From contig NC_044024.1 in the NCBI RefSeq assembly GCF_900496995.4, positions 16,990,698-17,054,697 of the forward strand: a stretch of 64,000 bases of DNA, given 5' to 3'. The position numbers and the translations under genes were made by a program. Under the pieces are notes generated by a model, which saw only the letters and a list, made by a program, of their open reading frames with translations, was not told the DNA's origin and ran no database searches. Below, piece by piece: positions 13,101 through 23,378 of the stretch (positions are counted from its first letter, which is position 1; every line of letters starts with the position of its first letter). The DNA is from Aquila chrysaetos chrysaetos. Lineage: Eukaryota; Chordata; Aves; Accipitriformes; Accipitridae.

Positions 13101-16100
13101 CCAGAAGAAATGTAGTGTCCAGCTCCATCTAATGCCTTATTTGATTATACAAAGCATTTGGCAGCAGTGCTGATTTCAGCATGTCCCACTCTAGTCACCT
13201 ATTCGTGCCCTCTGCCAGTGTCACACCCGTCCAATGTCCCCTCCAACAAAACACAGAAAACCACAGGATGTGGCCGGTGTTTTGTCACACTTTGTTAGTC
13301 TGCAGTTCCACAACCTGAGGCCTAGGGTAATCCAAAGAGAGGCCTGGCCGAGCAGCTAACAGGGGAGTATGAGGAGGGTGGGGAGTTGGAAAACAGCCAA
13401 ATTATAGGTTGCCAGATACTGATCCATAACACCCCTGGCAAGAGACACAACCATGTTCAGAGGGTTGTCCCACCCCAGATTCAGTCAGAGACATGCAATG
13501 GAAGTGTTGTGTAGCTTGATGGTCTAAGGTTATCAGTGAAGCAGTGTTAGCAGTGCAAGCTAATAGCTTGTATTACACAAACTGCAAAAAGGACAAGTTT
13601 TTGAACTAACATCATTCAGGGATCTGAGAACTGCTCCGGACACACCTTAAGAACTTGCAAACCTCACTTACATGCACAGCACTTCATGGGTAACTGACAC
13701 AAAACTAGAGGCCTTCAGTTGTTATCTATACCTAAATGACTATGTAAGGAAGTTAAAGCACCAATCTCATACTGATAACACACCAAAAATACTTCTTTGC
13801 CTTTACCCCAGCCATGATGGAGGGCACCATTTATGCTAAAAAACAGCACCTCAACTTCACACGTATTCTCTGTACTAGCACTACTCAATCATCATCCTCT
13901 TGTAAAGCTGCTGCTGATCAGACCTTCCAGGACAGATTGCAAGCACTAAAACCAATCAAAACAATCTGGGCTATCTGCAGTTTTAGACCAAAAGGTTGGA
14001 TCACCCCTGCCCCTGGCTGCTCTCCCCCTCCTCTCCAGGCTGGCTTTTGAAGCACTAGCGAAGAAAGAGGAAATTCTTGGAATTCCTTCATCAGCATTAG
14101 GGCTTGTTTTGCACAAACTTGAACAGAGGTTGCTCCTAAGGGGCCAACTCACACTTTCATCCTACTGCTGTGAGAGGTCCGCTTTTATTTATTTATTTTC
14201 CTTCCCCGCCAGCTTACCCAGCCTCCTTCGGTGAATGAAGCGCAGTAGTGTCGAGCACAGAGATGCTGACATCGCTGCTGGACTGACTAGGTTTTAAATT
14301 ACTCTCCCCCCTGGGAGGTGGAGGCTCTTTCCTTTTCTTCTTCGCAAAGAAGTTCTTGAAAGTCTGAAATTTGGATTTTTTCTTTCCTGCAACATGAGAA
14401 AAATGAAAATTTATGGAAGTTGGAGGTGGTTCTTAGCTTGGAGAATGTTATCTCTTAAATTCTGGAGGAAGCCTTGAAGGTAGAGCAGCCCATTCAGTTT
14501 TAGTCGGCACCTTCGTAAATAATTCAGTGCTGGAGTCCAGTGAAAGGTGAAGCTGCAGTTCTTACATTTGCTGCTTATAAAGCAACACTGGCATTAAGCT
14601 GACAATAGTGGTGCCTGCTTAGGTTCCAGTTTATGAAAAATACACCTTATATAGAGAATGTATCTACCTACAAATGAATAGTGATCATGCCAATCATACT
14701 TGATATATTTTCAATAAAAAAATTTATGTCAATGTTTTTAACTCTTATTGTTCTTTACTCAGCTCGGTTTAGTTCTGCTTTCTCTTTACTCAGTGCTGTA
14801 AGAAGAGAACACCTGAAGGATATTCAACATTTGGCAAAAGATTGAAACTGGCAAAAGAATTTATAAACTCTAAACCCAAAATATCTGTTTCCACATTAAA
14901 CCACTGCCCCAAAATAAAATCAACAACTCCCCCAAGGACAATGGAGCAAACCTAAATTAAGACACTGCCCTGCAGGTCATGAAACCCCCAAACATAGCAG
15001 CCCTAAGAACATAATTAGAAAATTGTTAACCTGATTTCAGATTTTCCATTGTCCAAATGAAAAGAAATACAAAAAGAACAAAATAAACTATACGAAACAT
15101 CACGGACTTCTTTCATTTTTAATAACCTAAGATACTTTAACATTCTTATTTATATTTTCTTTCAGCACACAAGTGCTGCATTTTGTCACTGACCTTTACA
15201 TTGGTCAGTTTGGAGTGGTTTGGGCCAAACTATTGTACTAAGACCCCTGTGATTGACTTAAATACATATGCAGAGCAATAACATCACTGCATATCTAAGC
15301 CAAATTCATTGTTCAAGTAACACTTTACAGCAGTTGGCATAATAAATGCCCACAGCTGGAGGATTCCTTCATAACCAAGGCATTATTTCAACACAATTAT
15401 TGTCTTCTCCCAGCAATGATTTAGTCGGCGATGCTCTGTCTCAACGCGTGCCCTGTACGTGTAGGGGTCTCTGCCAATGGGCCTTATCTGGGCTGAAACT
15501 GTGCCACCCGCACAGCTGCATCAGACAGTAGCCACTTTGAGAAATAAACAATGATACTGAGATCTACTCACCCTGTCTCCTCCCTGCTCTCAAGACCAGT
15601 GCCAGCACCATGTGTCAGGACATACAAGGACACTGCTACACTGTCCGGCACGGACTGATGAAACGGCTACCTCTCTGCAGAGCAGTAGCAGCCACGGAAG
15701 ATCTGCACATTGCTTTTCAAGTGACTTAGGCTGTCACTGAGACCAAATTATCTTTCAAGCCATGTAGAGCAAAACTATCAATGGAGTCCCACTCATCTGA
15801 ATAATAATGGGATGTGGTGCTCCCATGGAGGGTTTATCAGTGGGAGACCGTTTTATCTTCCACTGCTGCTTATCAGGCAGTAAGTGAATGAGATAGTCAC
15901 AGAAAACATACAGGTTATATTGCCCGCCCCAGACTACAGAGCTGACTCCAAGGCTTTTGGATTTGTTAATACTCTCATGGGGCTCAGTGAGCTTCATGCT
16001 GCGCCGACAGCAAGAACTGGTAAGAGAAGACAGGTCACAGAGCAACCAGAAGACCACAGAGTCTCTCAAATAAAACAAGTGTGTTGTGTCCTTCAGACAG

Positions 16101-19100
16101 TCTTTAGAAATGCCTCCCAACCATTACTGCCGTTCGTATCAGCAATCAGACAACGTATATGATACAGGGAACTTGTCAAAGCTGAGTTGGTTTATTTTAG
16201 ATGAGCAAAACAAAAGATTAAAAAATTTCATGAAAGCAGTGCCCCATAATTATCAATTCAGCAATGTCTGCTAACACAGTCCAATGACTCAAAGAACAAA
16301 ATGGCAGACTTTTCTACATGCAGAGAGCTCTGTGCAACTTAAAGGCAGCCTACATGAAAAGCGAGGACATTGTCATGTACACTGGTCAGCTGACAGCAGT
16401 ATGGACAGAATGCAAGTTCGACTCTAGTGCAAGTATTACTGATGAGCTTAATTAGATGCTGGTATTTCCAGAGAACCAGGGGAATGTTTAAAAAAAAAAA
16501 AAAACCACAACACAGTAACAACAAAAAAAGAAGTGATCCTAAGGACATTTAAGAGAAACAGACATAAGTCCTACCACAAAGGATAACATTGCCAAGGCAC
16601 TACTCCAAATACTTGTTTAGATCAGAAGTGGTGCTAACTTTAGAATGGAGCCTATGGAAAGGATTTGCAAATGCTGCCAATGAGTAAACCTCAGCTGGCA
16701 CAGGACAACACTTGGGTATCATTGTGCAACAGAGAGTTCTCTGGTGCAGACACATCAGTTACTTCAGTGCATTCTCTAGCGTCTAATTTATTACTGATGT
16801 GCAGGATACCCCCCCTCTAGCAATAATTCCTCTTCAGCCATGCTGCTTGCCTTCAGCTGTTGCAGACGAATGTGAAAACACTAAGTTTCCCTACAGTCCC
16901 AGAAGATGGGCACTTGCCATACTACTATGCAAAAAAAGATAAAAATACTACTAGACGTTTAGTGCTGCATGCAGATGAAAACTGGGACTGCTCTGTGTGA
17001 GAGCATTTGGCAAAAAAGACACGGTTCAGAAAGACGGTGTTCATATTTGTTTCCTGCTGTGAACAGTTGTGCGCTGGTATCGCACACCGTTAAAAGGATG
17101 ACACATTTAATTTAAAGGTGCCTACATTTCAGTGCACTGTGAAGTAGCCCAACATATCACTAAATTGGTAGAGTGCTCTATGATACTTGAACTAATAATA
17201 TACAAGAGGATCTTATTACTTAAAATGGAAAAAATTCATTGCATAACAAAAATCCAGTCAAAGCAAGGAGAGAAAATCCAAGCTCAGACAGCTATGCCTA
17301 TATCCCTTTCACCCACTGATGAATAATGACTCATGATTTTTGAATTGTTATGGTTACCAATCTTCAATTTTATGGTATTAAAAATAAAAGATTAAATTTA
17401 AAGGCTACTGCCCTAAAAAGCAAAAGCCTTCCCAAAAATTAGTTGCTTATGCTAACTATGATTTACCCCACTATAACAGAAAAGGAGCAGGAGTACGTAT
17501 TTTGCTTTCTCTGTAAAGTTTGTTTATTCTGTATTTTTTACTGTTTGTGTACTGCCTATTTCATTGTTTCTCCTGTGCACAGAGAGAATTAATGCACGTC
17601 TTTCTGCTCTTTGCATGGTTCTTCCTGACAACCTGATAGAAGAGAAAAAGATGGTTTTTCCAGTGCCAAACTGAGAAACAGGGAACATCTGATTTGGGAG
17701 CTCAATTATCATACTTAAATTAACAGTTAATTTTGGGATCTTCTATGCTCTCTAACTTCCTAAGGTGTGTTCAGGACACATTTTCCACTTTTTCCTCAAA
17801 TCCAAGGACTAGATATTTCACCAATAAAAACACATGATCAAAAAACCCCACAGACAAGATTTCTGAAAATACCATGATTCTTCATAAAAAATACCTGATA
17901 TTGCCAGAAAGGCTATTAAATCATGGAATTCAGTAAGGCTAACTAACATTGGGTGCTGACAGTTTTTGGACAGTGACCTGGTTACTGCCATCAAGGAAGA
18001 GCAGCATGCACTGGAAGCCCTCTACTACTAGTCAGACAATAAGGTAAACACCAAGAAATTAATCTAATTGACAAGACTATGAAGGTTGAGGATTTTAGCC
18101 ACCTACAGCTTTTACATCACAAGCCAATTAAAGCTATGAGGAGGAAGAGGTGATGCAATCCTACATTACATGGGAAGTAAAACATCCTAAAATGGCTTTA
18201 TGCAGGTCCAGTCAAGTGTCTCTTGAATACTTCAGCAATAGCACAGCAGGCTTTAACTTTTAAAAATTTTGGTTCAGTTAGAGACAGAAATATTCCTGGT
18301 GGTTTTAGAGCCAACACTTAAGACAGCAAGCCACCTCCTGCCTTCCCTCTCACCCGGGTCAGAATTTGATCCATTTTCTGAACCTTCTAGTGAATCCGAG
18401 TACAAAATTTGCATGCATGGGTTTCACACAAGTTCACCAGTGTGCCATGGATAGCACTGGACTATGTGATAAACTAGATTATAAATTTAAGAAACCAGCT
18501 GCTGCTGAGCATCCATCATTACACTTTCTTCACCCCTATCTATCTGCCATGCACAGTTCAACTAACAGTCACTTTCTCATTTGCTTCTCTGTTCTACCAG
18601 TATTCTGATGGTGGCAAATGTATTTCTAAAGGATAAAGCAAGATGACCTTTGAAACACAAACATTTAAGATGACTGTGAGACATAAGCCAAAGAAAAGAA
18701 AAAAAATGAAGCGATATGACAGCCACATCTCCTGAAATGCATCAGCCATAATACTATTCTTCATATTCACCCATCTCCTCAGGAATAGTCTGAACACCGG
18801 CAAAGGGGATCTCCTTTAATTAAGACAAGTCTTTGGCATAAGTAAGATATTTTCCTTTCTTGACTATTATTTCATTCCCTCATGGCTGGTTGCATCAGCC
18901 CATGCCACCAGATTAAAGAATAAGTAACGAATCGTTGTCTGTGGCCAGAAGCAGAGAATGAGGCTGCAGTGGGGCTACTGATACAGCTCCCACAGACAGA
19001 GGCTGGCTAACAGGCTCTGTAGGATCCATCAAAGCAGGCACAACAATCAGCCCTTCAAGCTCTAATGTCCTGTTTTTGAAAATCCAAGCCAGAATCGGAA

Positions 19101-19379
19101 AAGAATATCCTCCATCAGGTTACAACGCTCCAGTACTGCACGTTAAAAGATCTTTCCCATAAAATTGCCAGCTGACAAAGCCACACAGAATTTTTTTTTA
19201 CACTACAAAAACCAAAACAACACTGCAAAACAAGTCACTACAGACCATTCAACCTGAAGCAAATAAATCCTGACCTTCAAATCAGCTATGCATTTGGAGA
19301 ACAACTGCTTACCTGTGCACTCTTCAACTGTCTCTCCTGTTTCAGGTGACTGTATGACCTCTGTTGGCCCCGTAGCCAT
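1056..19379 (-). CDS. KIAA1210: KIAA1210 (CRACD-like family), 5' half of the gene, seven coding exons
   Basis: Joining the minus-strand exons 19379-19313, 14386-14218, 10234-10105, 7562-7404, 6342-6277, 2368-2156 and 1158-1056 gives 907 nt in one uninterrupted frame (302 codons plus one base). Intron phases are 1, 2, 0, 0, 0, 0 and then 1. The product starts MATGPTEVIQSPETGE. It then has a lysine-rich block (GKKKSKFQTFKNFFAKKKRK), a SMGNKALSHDS motif, a LVITGKKLEDAG / SEDDGLPRSPPE segment, and CLDTSAARHRIAINPRKQK near residues 240-260. These motifs in this order are those of the CRACD/KIAA1211 family. The CLD(T/S)SAARH..NPRKQK segment and the gene's place next to PGRMC1 point to KIAA1210. Family knowledge: CRACD inhibits actin capping protein; KIAA1210 is reported from testis and acrosome, with poorly defined function. 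The C-terminal part, including the usual large exon, is outside the window. Family assignment is confident; the paralogue call is slightly less so. Confidence 0.88.
2156..2368 (-). CDS. KIAA1210: KIAA1210 coding exon 6 (CLDTSAARH...NPRKQK)
   Basis: Acceptor GTTTTACAG and donor CCCCAG|GTAAGT flank 213 nt (71 codons, phase 0-0). The peptide runs from IPSGASSRPISPSSSATPG through FTIPASPLGCLDTSAARH to IAINPRKQKGF and QQTPQ. The C-L-D-x-S-A-A-R/K-H and P-R/K-K-Q motifs are diagnostic of the family; this version resembles KIAA1210 more than CRACD. The serine/proline-rich first half is low complexity. Confidence 0.9.
2369..6276. other. KIAA1210 intron between coding exons 5 and 6
   Basis: 3.9 kb of AT-rich sequence without a supported gene. 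Poly-A-rich stretches lie just outside it, around 2060-2100 and at 6183-6198. I saw no transposon I could name. The neighbouring intron 1159-2155 (1.0 kb) is equally featureless apart from the A-rich stretch near 2060-2100. Confidence 0.7.
6277..6342 (-). CDS. KIAA1210: KIAA1210 coding exon 5 (22-codon micro-exon)
   Basis: Acceptor TTATCCCACAG and donor GAACAG|GTAAAT bound 66 nt, phase 0 on both sides. The peptide is SSNPVQRHSSLSLGG followed by TDSEDEQ, a serine cluster and an acidic tail. It fits in frame between its neighbours and matches the short Ser-rich segment at this place in the family. Because it is phase 0-0, skipping it would leave the frame intact. Confidence 0.85.
6343..7403. 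other. KIAA1210 intron between coding exons 4 and 5
   Basis: 1.06 kb of intron. Open frames here are short and lack splice context. Nothing else recognised. Confidence 0.7.
7404..7562 (-). CDS. KIAA1210: KIAA1210 coding exon 4 (LVITGKK...GLPRSPPE)
   Basis: Acceptor CAACCACAG and donor AGCAAG|GTATAA flank exactly 53 codons, phase 0 at both ends. The peptide begins LQLQQNIRLGSPPLVITGKK and continues LEDAGAVSEDDGLPRSPPEI, ending LTDSPSK. The P.LVIT.K..EDAG..SEDDGLPRSPPE signature is strongly conserved in CRACD-like proteins. It is acidic and proline-rich, so probably disordered. Confidence 0.92.
7563..10104. other. KIAA1210 intron between coding exons 3 and 4
   Basis: 2.5 kb of AT-rich intron. 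A plus-strand frame at 8513-8977 (154 codons) shows no domain, no repeated motif and no coding-like composition. It runs against the gene and is taken as chance. Confidence 0.7.
10105..10234 (-). CDS. KIAA1210: KIAA1210 coding exon 3 (ALSHDS motif)
   Basis: Acceptor CTTCCTTCCCAG and donor TTTGCAG|GTGAGA flank 130 nt. After completing a split glycine codon the frame reads PKGSMGNKALSHDSVFIFES, then LSQENIPGRVKTLQ. SMG.KALSHDS.F and SQEN...RVK.LQ are short conserved motifs of the CRACD/KIAA1210 family. The exon ends in phase 0. Confidence 0.92.
10235..14217. other. KIAA1210 intron between coding exons 2 and 3
   Basis: 4.0 kb of intron. It contains an A10-G15 homopolymer junction (12331-12355) and a short TTTC/TC-rich stretch near 11431-11451. 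No gene seen. Confidence 0.7.
12331..12355 (+). repeat. A10-G15 homopolymer junction
   Basis: Ten adenines run directly into fifteen guanines on the plus strand, inside a KIAA1210 intron. It reads as C15T10 in the pre-mRNA sense, a pure pyrimidine tract. Confidence 0.95.
14218..14386 (-). CDS. KIAA1210: KIAA1210 coding exon 2 (lysine-rich block)
   Basis: Acceptor CATGTTGCAG|GAAAG and donor GGCTGG|GTAAGC flank 169 nt. The frame reads GKKKSKFQTFKNFFAKKKRK, then a PPPP proline run and a serine-rich stretch (SQSSSDVSISVLDTT), ending SPKEAG with two bases of a split codon. The basic and aromatic KKKSKF.TFK.FF.KKKRK block is the strongest family signature in the window. It is highly charged, so membrane or actin contact is plausible, but that is inference. 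Confidence 0.92.
14387..19312. other. KIAA1210 intron between coding exons 1 and 2
   Basis: 4.9 kb of AT-rich intron with an A15 run at 16490-16504. No supported coding or RNA gene. Confidence 0.7.
19313..19379 (-). CDS. KIAA1210: KIAA1210 coding exon 1 (start codon; second exon of the transcript)
   Basis: On the minus strand an acceptor TCTCTATTTCAG is followed by ten untranslated bases and ATG at 19379. The frame reads MATGPTEVIQSPETGETVEECT and ends with one base of a glycine codon at a TGCACAG|GTAAGC donor. The exon continues to 19389 as 5' UTR. A short acidic N-terminus spliced to a GKKK lysine block is how KIAA1210 and CRACD proteins begin, which supports this start. No alternative upstream ATG is possible within the exon. 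Confidence 0.85.
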
Positions 19380-21869
19380 GATATAGTCACTGAAATAGAG
19401 ATGAAAGCATTAGATAAATTTTAGTCCACTGGCCCAGCTGAATACAGTTCCACCCAGCATGAAGAAAGAACATGGCTGGATCCTTTCTGAAACTGCATAC
19501 CCAAATGCTTATCACAAACATGGTTTGCACACTTTTTTGCACTTCGGCCACAGAACTTCTCCTCATTTTTCAGTAACACTTATTTCTCCAGCCAAAACTT
19601 AACAAACCAGTGTAATTTCTTGCCAGTACCTCTCTCTTTTTAGGAAACCAGGGTCAAAGTTTGCATTAATGAAAGATGTCATTAAACTTGCTTAGCAAAG
19701 ACTGTAATGCTTCCCAGTCTCAGAATAATGAACTTTTATGATTGCTCTTTGCTAGAGTGACAGCTCCATGCTATTGTAAAAAACATCTTAAGTAAGTGCT
19801 CTGCTGCCGAGGGTTCATGTATTACAGTATCCTCACAGCAGGCACCAGGCTAGTCTGTCAGCATTATTAAAATTAGTTAAGCATCAGCACTGAAGCCTCG
19901 TCCTGGGCTATGCTACATTTGTGGAAACCGATAGATCAAATTTATTTTGGACTCAGTGCAATCAGCTTTTAGCCACAAGCTTTGAAACCTTATCGCAAGC
20001 AGGGCTATTGATCAACCAAATTAGCTGATGGCATCATCTTCCTCCCCGATGAAAACAAAAGTTCAGCCTAGTTTTAAGATCATTCAATGTTAACTGGCTC
20101 CACTTTGTATTTTCCAAGACTGCTAAATGGGTGTCTGTCAGAGACAAAGGAATTAAGCAGCAGACCACAAGAGTTACAGTACAAATGTCAAGCAACAATG
20201 GAAATGTGACAGTTTAGCAGGGCAGCTCATAAATAGTGTCCTTCGTTAGGGAAGATACCTAGGTGATACATTTACACAGTTAGCAGTTCCAATATGCTGT
20301 GTCAGGACTTAAAGATAAGAAATCTTCACAAACAAATGAAAATACCCAGAAACAAATCCTGCTCCCTTTTCTGCATAGACCTCATCTAGCAATTTTCCAC
20401 CTCATAGTGGTATAACAATGCTGCCAAACTACGTATCTCAACAGCAAGCAAGATTATGGTTCCATACTAATTTGGCCAATCAGTAAACTATTCTATTTCT
20501 TCTGTATCACCCACAGATTCTATAACCTGTCATGCCCAAAAGCACTGGGACTTTCCTGTGAGCTCACCTCCTCAGATAACCTTAAAAGATAAGTTGCACA
20601 AAACCAGAAGCAGAGGCGATGGGACTGTCAAACAAAAAAAGGCGGGGAGCAGACAATTGAGGTAAAAGAGGCAGGGCTCCTGTGAAAAAACAGACCGCAG
20701 AGTAAGCTTTCCTTGTACTAGCAACACAGATGTGCAAAATGCCATGCTGCTGAACTGTAGGTAGAAATGGAGGAGATAGAGTGCAGTTTTCTTCTGTTTT
20801 ATAACAGATCATCTGTGAGCAGTGAACACAAGAGTGCGTTAACACACTGTAGTTCCAAGCAATCTCATCTCAACTTGCTAAAATCAACGAAGAAGTCATT
20901 GCAGCAACCAGGACTGATTATACCTTTTCTAAATAAGATGCACTGAGGATGTTTTTGAAACAATTGTTAGACAATATTGAGAAGCAACAAAAAATAAGAC
21001 TTTTAAGATTTTCCCTTTTGGATGATCATAACCATTCAACTCTTCTCCATTTTTTCCCACGTCTCATCAACTATCCATGAAACTGCCTGGATTTCCTGCG
21101 TATTTTGATTAAAGTGGTCATCAGCAGACTTTCTCATAGACTCTTTCTCTGTATTAAAAAGAAATTCGGTTCCAATTTTTCCCCTCAAGTTTATACACTA
21201 TGCATATTGATTACGTTAGATTTTTCTTGAGGGAAAGGGAAATGCATTTGAAATAAAACATCAAGAAAGTACTCAACGAATTTACAAGGACAAACTGGCA
21301 AGTCCCCAGACTTGAGCTTATTTTCACAGAATGTGAGTGGGCCTGACATTTGGCTCATTTAGACCTCTAACTTCTGCTTTACCCACCTTCAATAAAATCA
21401 AAGAGAAAATGCTGTTTTCAGATGCAGCTTTGTTTTCACTGGCTCTACATTTATTTAAATTACTCGATCATCTCAGCTGCTCACTCAGAATCCTTCCACC
21501 CTTTGGAGGTATTTTGACTGTTGTGTTTATTATAACTGCAAGCATTTATTTCCAGTTGGTATATCTTTTATACAAGTAGAACTATAATTGCAAAGCAGTT
21601 CAGCTCCGAGGCAGTCTCTTCACAGCCATATCAGCTCCAGCATTAACTCAATTTTATAGCTGAGTTCTCTGGGGCATATGGAGATCAAGTGTCAATTGCA
21701 AGGGTGCATCGGTTGTTTGCAAATGTGCCCCATTTAGGACATAATGGTTTGGTGCCTTTGTATATCTCATCATGGCATCATCTTTTTCCAGCGAACTGAA
21801 CAGTGACTTGATGCGAGGGAAACCATCACAGATTTTTCCAAGCTTTAAGTTAGCAAGTATTTAAATGAC

Positions 21870-21892
21870 AAAAAAAAAAAAAAAAAAAAAAA
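21870..21892 (+). repeat. A23 homopolymer
   Basis: Twenty-three adenines in intron 1 of KIAA1210. No retroposed gene or SINE body was recognised to its left, so it is treated as a simple repeat rather than a poly-A tail. Confidence 0.9.
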
Positions 21893-23343
21893 TTTACAGC
21901 AAGGTGTAAGTTCCATCATTAAAAGCTTGATGACATACCTGAAGGAAAGTTCGCAATTAGAGGACACTTAGACTTCAAATTCTGGTGGCAGTGAGTTGTA
22001 CTTTACAGACAACAGCTAGCAAATATTCTGAGCAACAAACTCTAGCCTGGGGATCAATGTAACGGAGAAAAAGAGGACAAAAACCCATCAATACAAATAC
22101 ATGCGAGTGCACAGGCACTAACTGATCGAACCTTCAGACATTCACCACTTCCAGGCCTTAATGACAGCTGACAGACACGGTGTCAGGATGTATCAATACC
22201 ATGTACGTTCAGTTCAATCAGCTGTGCTAACCACGTGCACCCTGCGAGATTTCCCACAGCATTATGCCATTAAAGACAAAGTTTTAAACAAATACTGTGT
22301 GCGTATTGACTTTTAGTGATAAAAATATCAGGTTAAATAAATGGCCTTTTAGAGCAGTATTCCTGATACTCTTCAGGCTAGGAGATGCTAGAGGACAGGT
22401 GAGAGAAGGAGGTCTCAGAGGGATGAAGGAGACTGTCTCCTCAGAGGGGGGAGCAGTCAAGGCAGAGCAGTGACAGATTGATAGCTGCTGACCAAGGTAG
22501 TAGAGTGTCAAGTCCCAGCTACTGTTTGCTTCCCACAAGAAGTGGAACAGTGGGCACAATTTGCCAGTCTACAACTTTCTAATCACAGTCTTAATCCTCT
22601 CTCAAACAGCTTTTGCAATCCCTGCATATGCACAGGCCTCTTGCTGCAGAGGTACAGTACAGACAAGATGCTGAGTCTCTGCTAGACACCTTAAAAGCCA
22701 GGCCTGGCCCTGCCCAGTAACTCCACTGCAGTAATTCCTGTGTAAGGCCATGGAAAAGACTGAAAGCTTACTGAAAGCAACAAGAATTGACTACATGGTG
22801 TTCACCTCTCCTCACACAGAGTGATGGGCTGGATTATTACACCTATGAATTAATGAATTACTTGCAAACTATGAAGTAGCTTCCTATACAGATGCAATCA
22901 CAACAATTAACCTGACATTACTAGATCCTATTTGCATTGCCAGGGTGTATTTTAAAGCAATGAAACTCCTACAAAGTTGCAGGGCTTGCCTTACTTTCAA
23001 AGCAGGCAACGGGACCTAGTTAGAAATCATCACTACCCTCTACTGGTTTGATGGTTTAGATCTAGGCTCCCTGCTATCCCATACAAAACTTCCACTAATA
23101 ACCCTACTGTGTTGCATTCACTTGGAGCTCTTCAACTCATTAAAGGAACTAATGAGTCTTAAGACAAAAAAGAAATCTCCAGGAACAGGAGAAATATCCT
23201 TGTCTCCCTTTTACAGACTGGGGCAACTGGACAGATATTTGGAGTGCTCTATGGGAGGGCAGTGAGAGGGCAAAAGAAATAAAGTCCCAGGGTCCATTCC
23301 CTTTTCTCAGCTAAGGACATTACTGAATATGTGTATCATGGGG

Positions 23344-23344
<1 letters not shown>

Positions 23345-23378
<34 letters not shown>
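23345..23378 (+). repeat. G34 homopolymer with flanking G-rich interruptions
   Basis: Thirty-four uninterrupted guanines, preceded by GGGGC and followed by further G-blocks (G5, G5) to about 23395. It can form G-quadruplexes and is slippage-prone. The glycine-rich open frame starting at 23331 is a by-product of the tract, not a gene. Confidence 0.95.

Noticed and set aside
23170-23290. Further MIR-like fragment ('ttttacagactggggcaact')
   Set aside because: Only one short block resembles the element; too little to call. A similar weak case near 45.2 kb was dropped for the same reason.
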